A stretch of 64,000 nucleotides of DNA from Corella eumyota (taxonomy: Eukaryota; Chordata; Ascidiacea; Phlebobranchia; Corellidae), in the NCBI GenBank assembly GCA_963082875.1, contig OY720101.1, forward strand, positions 4,402,001 through 4,466,000, read 5' to 3'. This document shows positions 1-11,900 of this stretch, one piece after another; the first letter of the stretch is position 1, and each line of letters opens with the position of its first letter. The translations under genes and the position numbers were made by a program. Below the pieces are notes generated by a model. That model worked only from the letters and a program-made list of their open reading frames with translations, had not been told where the DNA came from and made no database searches.

Positions 1-825
1 TGATAATATAAGTTTAAAATCAATGGAATGTACGCTAACACGAAATTTTGACCTCAAAAGCGTCCGTCTTTAATGCGTTTTAAAATTACGTTTTCGAGAA
101 CAAAATTTAAAAAAAAATAAATATTCCAAAAATTATCATATATATTTATCTTAACAACAGGTTAAAACTTTTTTAACTATTGTACTTTTTGCCAAATTTC
201 ATTTTGAATATTGGTAAAATATGGGGTTGCATTAAAGGTATACGCGGGCTTTACGTTGCAGACTCCCCGCAGTTTAATGAAAAATTTCGCAGGCCGAAAG
301 CGATTCGTCGTAAAATTTTGAAGGCCTAAAGCACTTGTATTTAATCCGTTTTAAAATTAGTTTTTGAAACATAAATTTAAAAAAAATTAATATTCTAAAA
401 ACTAACGTATGTCATTAACGTAACAACCAATTAAAATTTTTTTATATATTATACTTTTTGTCAAATTTTATTTTGAATTTCGATAAAATACGGTCTTACG
501 TTGACATCAAACGCGGGCTTTACGTCGTGGACTTCCCGCAGTTAGATGAAAAATTATGCAGGCCATAAGCGCCCGTCTTTATTAATCCGTTTTAAAAATA
601 CATTTTTGGAACAAAAATTAAAAAAAAAAAAAATATTCTAAAAACTAACATATTTAAAGTAACAACTTATTAAATTTTTTTTTTGTCAAATTTTATTTTG
701 AATATCGGTAAAATATGGTCTTAAACTGACATTTTACGCGGCAATTTCGTCACCGACCCCCCGCGTTTTTTGCAGGCCGAACCTTCTGGCCGAAGCTTCT
801 CACGGCCGAAGCTTCTGGCAACCTA
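1..825. repeat. Tandem diverged repeat block related to the 55.4-55.85 kb palindrome core
   Basis: About three diverged direct units of roughly 240-270 bp begin near 60, 331 and 568. Each has a run like 'taatccgttttaaaatta' followed by A-rich sequence and a GC-richer piece like 'gcgggctttacgt'. The block ends near 780-825 with repeated 'ggccgaagcttct' and 'cttctggcaac'. The same blocks occur at 55400-55850 inside the palindromic element, where the end 'cttctggcaact' is also seen. I see no coding frame. It is probably the internal or terminal part of a DNA transposon cut by the window edge. Confidence 0.6.
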
Positions 826-1899
826 TAGAAAGTACCCAATGCCACAAGATATTTACGATTATAGTGTCTTGCTTGACAGTTTGCAAGGCTAAACACTCCC
901 ACAGAGATATTTTAAATTTAAATTGACTAATTTAAATCAACAATCAATAGTTTATTACTTTTAAAAAACATTACACTAGAGGCGGCATTACGAAACTCGT
1001 TAAGTTAAATTTAACGATCTCGCTAATGCGTAAAAATTTAGCGAGCTATCTCGCTCGTTAACTAAATCGGTATTACGAAACCACCTAGTTCGTTAAAAAT
1101 GAGAGAGTGCAAAAGAAAGAATTTTGAGCTACGCAAAGTGACGTTTCTTACGTTTTTACACAATATTACAGGCTACATCAAAGCGGCGATATTACATCAT
1201 ATCCACGGTACTTTTATACTGTCGTTTTCATAATGACAGTTAAAACTTGTACGCTTATTATATTTTATGGTAAGAATGGTGTTTAAGAACGCATTACTTA
1301 ACAAAACAAAATATGTGTGTTTATACACTTGTGTTATTTAAACAAATAAAACATTTTGTCTCTAACAACTTTTAAAAAACCCTACTAGAAAGCCACGCTG
1401 AAAGAGTAAACCATTTGTTAATATCATAGTCCATACATACATTTGCACTTTGTTAATATAAACTATTTTATAATACATGTTTTTCTTTACATTCTTTAGG
1501 TTTATCAAAAGATAAATTAAATCGCGTATGGCCGATAGTTTAGTTGATAAATCGAAATACCAATATTTAAAGATATTTTTAAGCATTTATTTAGCTATTT
1601 TTTAAATTTTAAAATTTATTTTTTTCAATAACATGTAAGTATTTATGTACCGCAAAAATATTTTTAATGTTTAACATAGCAAAAATCAACCACTGTCATT
1701 CTACTAGAATTTTTTTTTTATAAATTCTAGCAGAACTCCGCATTTTTCCGCAAAATGTTGTGTTTACATAAAAAGTTAATTCGGCAATATAAAAATGTTA
1801 AGCTAGTAAAGAAATCATTACTTACTATTGTTTAATCTGCTATAGAATAAAATGTAAATTTTATTCTATAGATTGTTTTACAGAGGGTGCTTTTTAAGT

Positions 1900-3600
1900 A
1901 ATAAGCTGGTATAAACCAATTTTATGCTAAAGTTGAAGTTTTACATTCGTTATTTGCAAAAGTTGTAGAGCGACGAAAAAACATTAAAGAAACCAAGATT
2001 TGCTCGGCCGTAATTTTAAATACTTTCCAACGATAAGAGTTGAAAAAAAATTTAACATTGCATAACTCTTATAACAAAGATAAAGTATTGTCATTTTTAA
2101 AGGCCACAAATGTTAATTACGTCAGTAGTTAAGCTAAAACTTATGGAAAAAAGTTGGATGAATCGGCCGAACGTCGACATTTGGGGCTATTTATAAATAC
2201 TTTCCGACGATAGGAGTCGAAAAAATTTTTTAACCCGGCTTAATAGTTTAACAATAATTAAAATAGCAAAGTTTTGAGCGCCACATTTTACGTTTACAGC
2301 AGTTATTGACCCGAGAAATAACAAAAGAGAAACAAAGGCCCGCTCCGACCCGAAAAAACGAATCCCACTCTCCAGCAGAAAGTATATTCCGAAAATAGAA
2401 TACAGCCCAAAATTTAACAATCAATTAGTAATGCCAAATAAACATTGTACGCCAAGTTTTGAGTTTCACACTTGTTATTTGCAAAAGTTGTAGAGCGACG
2501 AAAAAACATTAAAGAAACCAACATTTGCTCGGTCGTAATTTTAAATACTTTTCAACGATAGGAGTTGAAAAAAAATTTAACATTGCATAACTCTTATAAC
2601 AAAGATAAAGTATTGTCATTTTTAAGGACAACAGATGTTAATTACGTCAGTAGTTAAGCTAAAACTTATCGAAAATAGTTTGATAAATCGGCCGAACGTA
2701 GACATTTGGAGCTATTTTTAAATACTTTCCGACGATAGGAATCGAAAAAAAATTTCAACCCGGCTTGATTGTTTAACAATAATTAAAATAGCAAAGTTTT
2801 GAGCGCCACATTTTACGTTTACAGCAGTTATTGACCCGAGAAATAACAAAAGAGAAACAAAGGCCCGCTCCGACCCGAAAAAACGAATCCCACTCTCCAG
2901 CAGAAAGTATATTCCGACAATAGAATACAGCCCAAAATTTAACAATCAATAAGTAATGCCAAATAAACATTGTACGCCAAGTTTTGAGTTTCACACTTGT
3001 TATTTGCAAAAGTTGTAGAGCGACGAAAAAACATTAAAGAAACCAAGATTTGCTCGGCCGTAATTATAAATACTTTCCGACGATAAGAGTTGAAAAAAAA
3101 TTCAACATTGCATAACTCTTATAACAAAGATAAAGTATTGTCATTTTTAAGGACCACAAATGTTAATTACGTCAGTAGTTAATCTAAAACTTATCGAAAA
3201 AAGTTTGATAAATCAGCCGAACGTCGACATTTGGAGCTATTTTTAAATACTTTCCGACGATAGGAGTCGAAAAAATTTTTTTTAACCCGGCTTAATAGTT
3301 TAACAATAATTAAAATAGCAAAATTTTGAGCGCCACATTTTACGTTTACAGCAGTTATTGACCCGAGAAATAACAAAAGAGAAACAAAGGCCCGCTCCTA
3401 CCCGAAAAAACAAATCCCACTCTCCAGCAGAAAGTATATTCCGACAATAGAATACTCTCCAAAATTTAATAATCAATAAGTAATGCCAAATAAACATTGT
3501 ACGCCAAGTTTTGAGTTTCACAATCGTTGTTTGAGTTAAAAGAAAATTTAACACTGCACAACGGCCACAAATGTTAATTACGTCAGTAGTTCAGAAGAAA
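1900..3600. repeat. Left-arm tandem array, about 525-bp units
   Basis: A marker around 'ctttccgacgatagga' beside 'gaacgtcgacatttgg' recurs near 2173, 2698 and 3224, spacing 525-526 bp. Each unit alternates two half-motifs, one with 'gcaaaagttgtagagcgacg' and one with 'gcgccacattttacgttt'. The short frames found here repeat from unit to unit and are products of the repeat rather than genes. The array is inverted relative to the right arm. Confidence 0.85.
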
Positions 3601-4256
3601 TCTAAATTTCTAAAGAAAACAAATTTTAATAAATCGGCCGAACGTCGGCATTTCAAGCCGAATGCTTTAAATTTTAAATTTTAAGTTAACTTATTGAGCA
3701 ATCTTTGTTTAAAGCCCGGATCCCACGACAAGGGGTTGCTCTTCATCCGGGAAAGAAGAAAAAATAGAAAAATAAAAAGGTGTTTTGTTGATAGTAATAA
3801 AGCAGTAAAAAAATTTAAAAGTCAATCGGTTAATACAAAAAATTAAATAAATGAAAACAAAAAAAGAACAGATAATAATAGAATTATTACAATTATATGA
3901 ATTAAAAGATAGATTAAACGTAAAGGAATTAAAAAAAAGATTGTTTGCATAAGAGGCAAAAAATTTACAATAAAAATATAAAACTGAAATAAAAATTTGT
4001 TTCAAATCATTTCGATTAAAAAATAAAATATTCGGTTTTAAGTTGCCCTTATCACTTTGATATATTATCAGATTATAAACGTTTACCTGAACAGTAAGTT
4101 TTTGATTTCTTAAGAAAAGCCATAGAAAAGCATTTTAAATGTTGCGCACCTATAAACTAGATGTGTCAAGTTTGTCGCAATAGGTTAAGCAACGAATTCC
4201 TCATTCGTGGCAGATCTGGGTATATGTTTTGTTCTGTAAAACTGCATAAAAAATTA
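3600..4256. other. Transposon centre without a convincing gene
   Basis: This is AT-rich single-copy sequence between the left arm and the protease frames. The plus strand has a 33-codon frame from about 3851 (MKTKKEQIIIELLQLYEL...), rich in Lys, Leu and Glu and probably helical. Another short frame from about 4160 begins MCQVCRNRL with a CxxC pair. Neither can be assigned. Confidence 0.4.
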
Positions 4257-4745
4257 TTAATCTAAAACTTGTCTTACATAATTTTCACAATAACCTATTT
4301 CTTTGTTTGACTCCTCGTAGCTTAATAGATAATGATAAAGATCATGTCTGTTATTTAAGATTGATGGTTTAAACAAAAAACGAATCCTGGTTTGAATAAC
4401 GAGGTCACCGATTTTTTTTGTGGAATGCTCTGTATGCTGTTCCAGACAAAATTGATTTTTAATAAAAAAAGTTATGTTGCGATAAATATTTTCAGTTACG
4501 TGGGAACCAAACATATTGTATTGACTAAGTTTGTAATTGTGGCCCTTTAAAAACAAAGAATGACGATAACCAAATACAGTGTTTTTTGATTTATTAAATG
4601 GTAATCCAATGATAAAAATCTGATTTTGCACATTTTGTAACAATGGGCTACTTGTTTTTGGCCAAGAAACATCCTTCGCATAAATGTAATTACAGTCCAA
4701 AAAAAAAACTCTCGGGTTTTTGAATGTTAGTTGGTTCTGTTTCAT
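4257..4745 (-). CDS. Unknown transposon-borne frame of 162 residues
   Basis: The frame lies in the single-copy centre of the long-inverted-repeat element and overlaps the end of the ubiquitin-protease-like gene by 56 bp. The product is rich in Asn, Tyr, Phe and His and has no predicted membrane helix or signal peptide. I recognise no family. Residues near the C terminus (LYHYLLSYEESNKEIGY) are charged and might be helical. Its presence in the element centre suggests it travels with the transposon. Function unknown. Confidence 0.4.
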   Translation of the reverse strand: MKQNQLTFKNPRVFFLDCNYIYAKDVSWPKTSSPLLQNVQNQIFIIGLPFNKSKNTVFGYRHSLFLKGHNYKLSQYNMFGSHVTENIYRNITFFIKNQFCLEQHTEHSTKKIGDLVIQTRIRFLFKPSILNNRHDLYHYLLSYEESNKEIGYCENYVRQVLD

Positions 4746-5742
4746 GACTTTTTTTAGTTAGAATTAAATTTTTCTCGGAAACATCACAATTATGATTGTT
4801 GTCACCAAATATTGTAGTACCCTTTAACGTATAAAAAAATATATATCCGTTTGTATTAATGTCGTCGTAAGCCGTTTCAACAGTTTTGATTACTTTAGCA
4901 GCAGTGTCATCGCATTTATATATAATTTTGCCATTGTCCAAAATGTTATAAGTTATGTAATGACCAGAAACAAGAGATGCGCCCAAATGCACTACTACAG
5001 ACCTTAACTCATAAGTTTTTTGAGTATTGCAAGCGGAATTAAAAAATTCTAAATGTTTGTCCGGACGAATTGTAGTTTGATTTTTTAGCTGAAGGCCTGC
5101 TCTTAGTAATGATATTACTAATAAATTTGGTGTATTAAAAAAATTGCAAGTATTAATATTTTTGCAGTTGCATTCTTGACAGTTATCTGGTTCATTTTTT
5201 GCTATAAAATAATTAAAAATATAACTTGATAATTTACTATCCTTAATTGTAGGGTTGATCGGAATTAACATTATATTAGGGGTTATTTGAAATTTTGCGG
5301 GACGAACAAAATTCCATGATTTGCAAGTTAAAACCGAACTACATGAAATTTCTGTGTCACAGCCGATTAAATTTAACAAGTCACAAAAATTACTACTTTT
5401 TACAAAAAATTCACTAGCGTCCTGTTGGTTTCCGAATTGTAAATTATAAATCGTACAAACTTTTTTTACGGTTTCTAAATGAAATTGATTATCAACGTTA
5501 TCGTTTAAACTAATTGTATGAATTAATTGAAAAAGATTAAGCCAATCTGAATTTATAGTATTTATCATGGTTTCGGTTATGGAAAATGGTTCAACTATTG
5601 ACATTAGAGCATGCATAACGGAATAAAACCAACATATGTTGTCACTGTTTAATAAGCCTGTGAAACGCAAATGTGCATTTGATACAATAGCTTGTATGCC
5701 AGAATTATAGTTTGTTGCAATTTTAAACAAGGTATAAACCAC
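4690..5742 (-). CDS. Ubiquitin-specific protease (USP, peptidase C19)-like protein in a transposon
   Basis: The 350-residue frame shows the classic USP order. Near residues 29-46 is a Cys box (GLLNSDNICWFYS) with the catalytic Cys and a preceding Asn. About residue 100 is GNQQDASEFF, the QQDAxEF signature. In the middle are CQEC and a later Cys pair resembling the zinc-binding fingers, then PNLLVISLLR. The His box is SGHYITYNI, followed by GYIFFYTL, the usual terminal YxLFY-like strand. Known USPs remove ubiquitin from proteins, and all core catalytic motifs are visible, so activity is plausible but not shown. At about 300 residues it is close to a bare catalytic core. It sits between the arms of a long-inverted-repeat transposon, suggesting capture of a host gene or a protease gene used by the element. 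The ATG at 5742 gives a short N-terminal extension; the true start could lie upstream. Confidence 0.75.
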   Translation of the reverse strand: MVYTLFKIATNYNSGIQAIVSNAHLRFTGLLNSDNICWFYSVMHALMSIVEPFSITETMINTINSDWLNLFQLIHTISLNDNVDNQFHLETVKKVCTIYNLQFGNQQDASEFFVKSSNFCDLLNLIGCDTEISCSSVLTCKSWNFVRPAKFQITPNIMLIPINPTIKDSKLSSYIFNYFIAKNEPDNCQECNCKNINTCNFFNTPNLLVISLLRAGLQLKNQTTIRPDKHLEFFNSACNTQKTYELRSVVVHLGASLVSGHYITYNILDNGKIIYKCDDTAAKVIKTVETAYDDINTNGYIFFYTLKGTTIFGDNNHNCDVSEKNLILTKKSHETEPTNIQKPESFFFGL

Positions 5743-5766
5743 CCAACACCTGTATAAATCTAAATC

Positions 5767-5982
5767 CTAAAAAAAAACATTTTTAATTTTTGTATTTTCG
5801 CATAAAATGTCTGTTGTAAGACAGACACAAGCTCCACAATTATAACCATCTCGCTGTACAATAAGCGTACGCTGCGAAAAACTTATTTCGTCGGTAAAAC
5901 CTAAGTCGTTAAGCAAGAAAATCATGTTGGTCTTAATAAGATTAATAAGTGAATAATTACTACCATCCGCCGAGTCATACAA
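5767..5982 (-). pseudogene. Ulp1/SENP-type cysteine protease (C48) C-terminal piece
   Basis: The 71-residue frame contains QRDGYNCGACVCL, which matches the active-site Cys block of Ulp1/SENP SUMO proteases (QxDGxxCGxxVC). The upstream His and Asp parts of the fold are not present, and the frame begins right where the right inverted arm starts (about 5990), so only the C-terminal end of the domain is in the element. Ulp1-type proteases are known passengers of several eukaryotic DNA transposons. Having one beside a USP-like gene in the same element is unusual. Confidence 0.6.
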
Positions 5983-5994
5983 AATTACACAACA

Positions 5995-7450
5995 ATCAAG
6001 CCGCGTTAAAAATAACTGCTATAACTGCTGTAAACGTAAAATGTGGCGCTCAAAACTTTGCTATTTTAATTATTGTTAAACAATCAAGCCGCGTTAAAAT
6101 TTTTTTTTCGATTCCTATCGTCGGAAAGTATTTAAAAATAGCTCCAAATGTCGACGTTCGGCCGATTTATCAAACTTTTTTCGATAAGTTTTAGCTTAAC
6201 TACTGACGTAATTAACATTTGTGGCCCTTAAAAATGACAATACTTTATTTTTGTTATAAGAGTTATGCAATGTTAAATTTTTTTTCAACTCCTATCGTCG
6301 GAAAGTATTTAAAATTACGGCCGAGCAAATGTTGGTTTCTTTAATGTTTTTTCGTCGCTCTACAACTTTTGCAAATAATGAGTGCGAAACTCAAAACTTG
6401 GCGTACAATGTTTATTTGGCATTACTAATTGATTATTAAATTTTGGGCAGTATTCTATTGTCGGAATATACTTTCTGCTGGAGAGTGGGATTCGTTTTTT
6501 CGGGTAGGAGCGGGCCTTTGTTTCTCTTTTGTTATTTCTCGGGTCAATAACTGTTGTAAACGTAAAATGTGACGCTCAAAACTTTGCTATTTTAATTATT
6601 GTTAAACAATCAAGCCGCGTTAAAATTTTTTTTCGATTCCTATCGTCGGAAAGTATTTAAAAATAGCTCCAAATGTCGACGTTCGGCCGATTTATCAAAC
6701 TTTTTTCGATAAGTTTTAGCTTAACTACTGACGTAATTAACATTTGTGGCCCTTAAAAATGACAATACTTTATCTTTGTTATAAGAGTTATGCAATGTTA
6801 ATTTTTTTTTCAACTCCTATCGTCGGAAAGTATTTAAAATTACGGCCGAGCAAATGTTGGTTTCTTTAATGTTTTTTCGTCGCTCTACAACTTTTGCAAA
6901 TAATGAGTGTGAAACTCAAAACTTGGCGTACAATGTTTATTTGGCATTACTAATTGATTATTAAATTTCGGGCTGTATTCTATTGTCGGAATATACTTTC
7001 TGCTGGAGAGTGGGATTCGTTTTTTCGGGTCGGAGCGGGCCTTTGTTTCTCTTTTGTTATTTCTCGGGTCAATAACTGCTGTAAACGTAAAATGTGGCGC
7101 TCAAAACTTTGCTATTTTAATTATTGTTAAACAATCAAGCCGCGTTAAAATTTTTTTTCGATTCCTATCGTCGAAAAGTATTTAAAAATAGCTCCAAATG
7201 TCGACGTTCGGCCGATTTATCAAACTTTTTTCGATAAGTTTTAGCTTAACTACTGACGTAATTAACATTTGTGGCCCTTAAAAATGACAATACTTTATCT
7301 TTGTTATAAGAGTTATGCAATGTTAAATTTTTTTTCAACTCCTATCGTCGGAAAGTATTTAAAATTACGGCCGAGCAAATGTTGGTTTCTTTAATGTTTT
7401 TTCGTCGCTCTACCAGTTTTGCAAATAACGAGTGTGAAACTCAAAATTTA
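5995..7450. repeat. Right-arm tandem array, inverted partner of 1900-3600
   Basis: The motif 'ccaaatgtcgacgttcggcc' recurs near 6145, 6670 and 7195 (spacing about 525 bp) in the opposite orientation to the left arm. The two arms could form a stem of more than 1.4 kb. The keeping of tandem units in both arms suggests exchange between arms or units. Confidence 0.85.
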
Positions 7451-7879
7451 GCTTATAAATTCTTTATAACAGCTTATTACTTAAAAAACACCTTCTGTAA
7501 CACCATCTATAGAATAAATTTTCATTGTAGGTTAAATAATAGAAGGTAATGATTTCTTTACTAGCTTAACATTTTTGTATTACCGAGTTAACTTTTTTTA
7601 TGTAAACACAACGTTTTGCGGAAAAATGCGGAGTTCTGCTAGGATTTAAAAAAAAAAAAATTCTAGCAGAATGACAGTGGTAAAAATCAAGGCAAAATAC
7701 TCCTCGCTAGGTTAACGGATGGTAAATTCTACTCGCTAAATTTTGTGCTTTCTCGTTCGTTAAAACTGACATTTTTTGTTTCGTAATACCGATTTTCTCG
7801 CTAAGTGACGTTCTCGCTCGCTAATGACCTATAACTAACGAAATCGTTAACTTAACAAGTTTTGTAGTGCCGCCCTAGA

Positions 7880-8312
7880 TATGCATATTGACCATATTGC
7901 CTATAGCAAAAAAATAAATTTTCCATGGATTGCAGTGTCTGCGGATTATGTTGTGCTGTGTTAAGTTGTCCAGTATTGGATAATCCAGTGTTGAATTGTC
8001 CTCGAGTTAATTTGAATGGTCAATTGATTTTCAAGTTGCAGCTTTAATTGCTAATTGCCCAGAGATATAACAATAGTATTTTTTAGTTTATTTAATTTAG
8101 TTTATTTAAAATTAATAATCGAGAAACACAGAAATTAAGAAAAACAATCATTAGCTTTTTTATTTGATAAATAAACACATAACAGTTTAAATAAACAGTT
8201 CTAATAAAGATAACGCATAAAGATAAACGATAAAAATTATTTGTTTTTACTAATTTAATGTACAGTTGATTTATATTATTTAAGCTTTTTAGTATTTTTT
8301 GTAAAGAATAAA
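7880..8312. other. Upstream region of receptor gene 1
   Basis: AT-rich, no gene seen. It lies between the right end of the long-inverted-repeat element and the signal-peptide exon of gene 1, so the promoter of gene 1 must lie here or inside the element. I could not place a specific TATA box or start site with confidence. Confidence 0.4.
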
Positions 8313-11300
8313 ATGAAAAATATTGGATCAGTGTTTTTTTTACTTGTTTCTGGTAAGAAAAATATAAAAAGTAAAAGTACGCCATACTACTTTAGTATTG
8401 ACTTATAAATAGTATTTAAATTAAATAAATTTATTTTACATAGGTATTAACGTTATTTAAAAAAAAATTTTGACTAGTATTTAGTTGTTAAAGTAAATAA
8501 ATTTACTTTTCATATGTTGTAGTTAGTTACGGTCAAGAAATCATTTCAACAATTCCTGTGGAAGTCAACAATACTGGTTCATTAGCCACCGGATATTCTA
8601 ACTTTATAGTTCGTGCAACATTCAGTTTGGATCCATCAACTTCTAGTACAACAGCCTGTAATTGGGAATATGGAGGAACTTTAGATGCAATTTCATTTTA
8701 TCCAGCAGGTTTAGGATGTAGAAACCGAACCGGAACTTTTGAAACAATAACTTGTGTTGAAGATGGGTCTTCAAATATTGTAACTGATCTTACATTTCTA
8801 AATTCTTCTTCAGCAGACATTAGGGTTAATATGGTCTGTGTTATAGGAGGTCCACCTGTTGTTCAGTTATCTGGAGTATATAATGTAATGGGTAAGCAAA
8901 TTTTATAAAAAAAAATTTTATTGCCTCTTACTATAAAATATTATATTTTTATTTTAAACTAACCCTATTTATTTTTATGTTAATACTGTATATACAATAT
9001 AGTTTTATGTTATTTAATGCCTTTTCTCCAGATTGTCCCACATCTTTACCAGAGGGTTTAAATGTTACTGTTACTTCTGGGGATGGAGCTGTTTATAACA
9101 GCATGGGTGAATTTACTTGTGCAAGAGGGGATTTAACTAACTCCAGTAATAACCTCGTGTCCTTTGCTTCTACAACTTGTCAGGCTGATGCTACATGGAC
9201 CGACCAGGCAAATAGGATTTGTTTGGGTAGGTTTTAAGATAAAGTAACTTATAACAAGTTCATTCAATTAAATAAAAAAACCAGGCATGTTAATTATAGG
9301 ACTTAAGAAATAAAATTTAATGGCAGGCTTTCATTTTTCTACTTTTACATGTTATTCTTGTAAATTATATTAAATTGTCCTTTATTAGCATCAATATTTT
9401 TTTTACAAATATATAGTGTGTTGAGATGTTTTTTTTTGTCAACTTGGTTTTAAGAATTTAAAAATGTTTAGTTACTTGTGATGCAACACTTGCTCCTATT
9501 GGCAATAGCGTAATAAACATTACTGAAAATCCAGTAGCAAATACTACAGTAAATTTAAGTTGTGTGTCTGGTTATAATAGTCCCCCAACAATATATTGTG
9601 GACCAGATGGCAATTGGAACTCTACCATTATTGTTAACTGTATAGAAGGTATATTAGTTTCTTAATCAATTCTAATCAATCAAATAGATATGTAATTCAT
9701 TGCAGGTGATAATTGTGTTTTGATACAGCAGTATTAATTGGATTTCTGACTTTTACTTAGTTTACTGTATTAGGAAATTTAGAATTCTTAAAAACTAACA
9801 AGAATGTTCTTAGGAAAATGTCATATTTATGTAATTTAGGTATTAGCCTAAACCACGATAGTACAGTTTGCAAGTTGTTATTTTACAAAAAAACATTTAC
9901 TATTACTGTTAAAGAAATAATGCAATTTATATTTTTAAAAACCTTTTATTGGTGCTTAAACTATTACCTGGTTTGTTTGTTTTTTAATTTATCACCAGTT
10001 TATTATCAGAGAAGGTTTCTGATTTCAGCTCTGTTTTGAGTTTTAAATAGGTTATTTAAGTACACTGAGTAGAAGTCAAATTTCTGTTTGCATGAAGATA
10101 TGTTCTATTCACATTTAGTGGCTTATTTTGTTGTTATTATTTTTACAAACAGATGCTTTAATTTTTTGTGACCCATCCACTGCTACTAGTGATCCAATTT
10201 ATGATATTTCTTTAGTAATTGGTCAGAATTTTACTGTAAATGATAGTCTTATCTTGCAGTGTTCTCCTGGTTATACAGGGGAAACCAGCACATTTTTTTG
10301 TGATGAAAGTGGTAATTGGACCGTTTCCATACTAAATAATTGCACACGGCAAGGTTTAAAATATTTTTTATGTTAGAGTTATTTAAATGCACGAAGCATG
10401 TAATGTCTTACACACCATGCAAAAATTAAATAGCAACAAATTTTTTAGGATTATTTTTGATAAATAAAAATAGGTAACATTTTAGGTTCCGATGGTACAC
10501 AGTACACACTTTGATAGCACACCTTAATTTTAAAACTCCTTAGTTTTTACAATTTTTTAGTTGTATAATTTTGGGCCCGTTACAGCTATTACCACCACAA
10601 TTACTATCCATAATCTGATTCACACTATATCTTAAAAAACTTGAACTTTTGTTTAACCCTAAGTTAGAACCTTGTTTAACCTCGCATGCACCATTAATAT
10701 TAATTTTAAATACTTTGCCTTTTCTTTTTTTGGTAATGCATGCTTGGCTCTATTTTAGTAATCCCTTGTTTTTGGTATCTATAAAATGCATGTAAAAGTA
10801 ACCATAACGAATTGTCTTACTTTGTTTATAATCACAATCTCAATTTTTTACCTGTATTCTCTAATTATACTTGTTTTTACAGAATTCTTTATTAATCGAT
10901 TTTAATGATTTTTTAATTTATTTATTTTACCAACTTTTTAAGTCAATTTAACTTTTATTTGTTGTGAGGCAAATTGCATGTTTTGTATCTTCGATGTGTT
11001 TAATTTGTTTTGTGTAATTTTGAATTAGGTATATATTGTAATTGTACAAATACTTTAAATATTTGTATAATTTTGTCCAAATATGTGCTTGATGTTTTAT
11101 TTTAGTTGAGTGTGATATTGCATCTGCACCTGTCAATGACAGTGGTCTTGAACTACCAGAAAACAATGTAGTTGCTAATTCAAACATTACATTAAATTGT
11201 TCTATTGGATATTTTGGGACAGGTGGCATTCTCATTTGCACTTTGGAAGGAAATTGGACTTTATCTAATGTTAATTGTACACAAAATGCTGGTAGCTAGT

Positions 11301-11900
11301 TTTTTATTGTTAATACATTTATTTGTGGAAGAGATTCTATTAAACAAAATTAACAATTTAGATGTTTTGCAGTGTACAGAAAGCAATTATTTCTTTTCCA
11401 GTTCTTTTTATCTAGGCGCATATCAGTACCAAATATTTATCAAAAATTTTTACACTTATTTAGTTGAAAAATGTTTTAACTCAACCTAACACTGTTTTAT
11501 ATTTTCCACTGGTGTTGAATTTTTTTTATAACTTTAAAACTAAAAAAAAAGTTATTAATAAACTACATTAGCATTAAAGTTTTCAAACTTACTATAGTGT
11601 AGTGTAATTTTTATTTGTCTAAGTTGGTTTTAATAACAACAAGAACTTAAATGTAATACATTAAATATTTAAGAAGGTGAAATTTTTAACAAATATTAAA
11701 TATATTTAGTACTTTTTTATGTAAACTAAGTTGGAGTGGTTAATCATATCTACTTTAATTTGTTTTTTTAAGGTTTACCGGATTCTATGGGAGGTTGTAA
11801 TCCTGGATGCATAGGAGGTATTATTGGAGGAACTCTTGCATTCATTTTAGCTATTGGAGTAGGAACTATAATATACAAAAAACATCGTAAGCAATTGTAA
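8313..11900 (+). CDS. Receptor gene 1: signal peptide, four-Cys domain, four CCP domains, membrane helix, short tail
   Basis: The gene was assembled from seven exons with GT-AG borders, all internal joins in phase 1: 8313-8352, 8523-8891, 9032-9226, 9472-9648, 10153-10353, 11106-11291, 11773-11900; 431 residues. Exon 1 encodes a hydrophobic leader (MKNIGSVFFLLVS). Exon 2 is a domain with four Cys (ACNW, LGCR, ITCV, MVCV), related to the first domain of genes 3 and 4. Exons 3-6 each encode one CCP/sushi domain; the last three close with the usual GxW and final Cys (GNWNS, GNWTV, GNWTL), while the first uses ATWTDQANR. Many NxT/S sites suggest glycosylation. Exon 7 gives GGIIGGTLAFILAIGVGTII as the membrane helix, then YKKHRKQL and stop. 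A GTAAG at 11887 would allow splicing onward to a decayed exon at 13168. It is probably a surface recognition receptor or adhesion molecule; ligand unknown. Confidence 0.8.

Larger units (their letters stand above)
981..7874. mobile_element. Long-inverted-repeat DNA transposon, superfamily unassigned
   Basis: The termini are imperfect inverted repeats: left GGCGGCATTACGAAACTCG, right (reverse complement) GGCGGCACTACAAAACTTG. Both are flanked by CTAGA (976-980 and 7875-7879), a likely 5-bp target duplication. Each arm then continues as inverted sequence (for example 1724-1820 against 7545-7680) and as tandem units of about 525 bp (left about 1900-3600, right about 5995-7450). The single-copy centre carries a ubiquitin-protease-like gene, a Ulp1-type protease piece and an unknown frame, all on the minus strand. 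No transposase domain was recognised, so this may be a non-autonomous element that captured protease genes or a lineage whose transposase I cannot see. I found no polymerase, integrase or capsid frame. Confidence 0.75.

Noticed and set aside
2187-3554. Several repeated short frames in the left arm
   Set aside because: The same frame recurs with each 525-bp unit, and conflicting frames overlap; explained by the repeat.
981-7874. Possible Polinton-type element because of long inverted ends and a cysteine protease
   Set aside because: The target duplication is about 5 bp, the termini are GGCGGC rather than AG...CT, and no polymerase, integrase, ATPase or capsid frame is seen.
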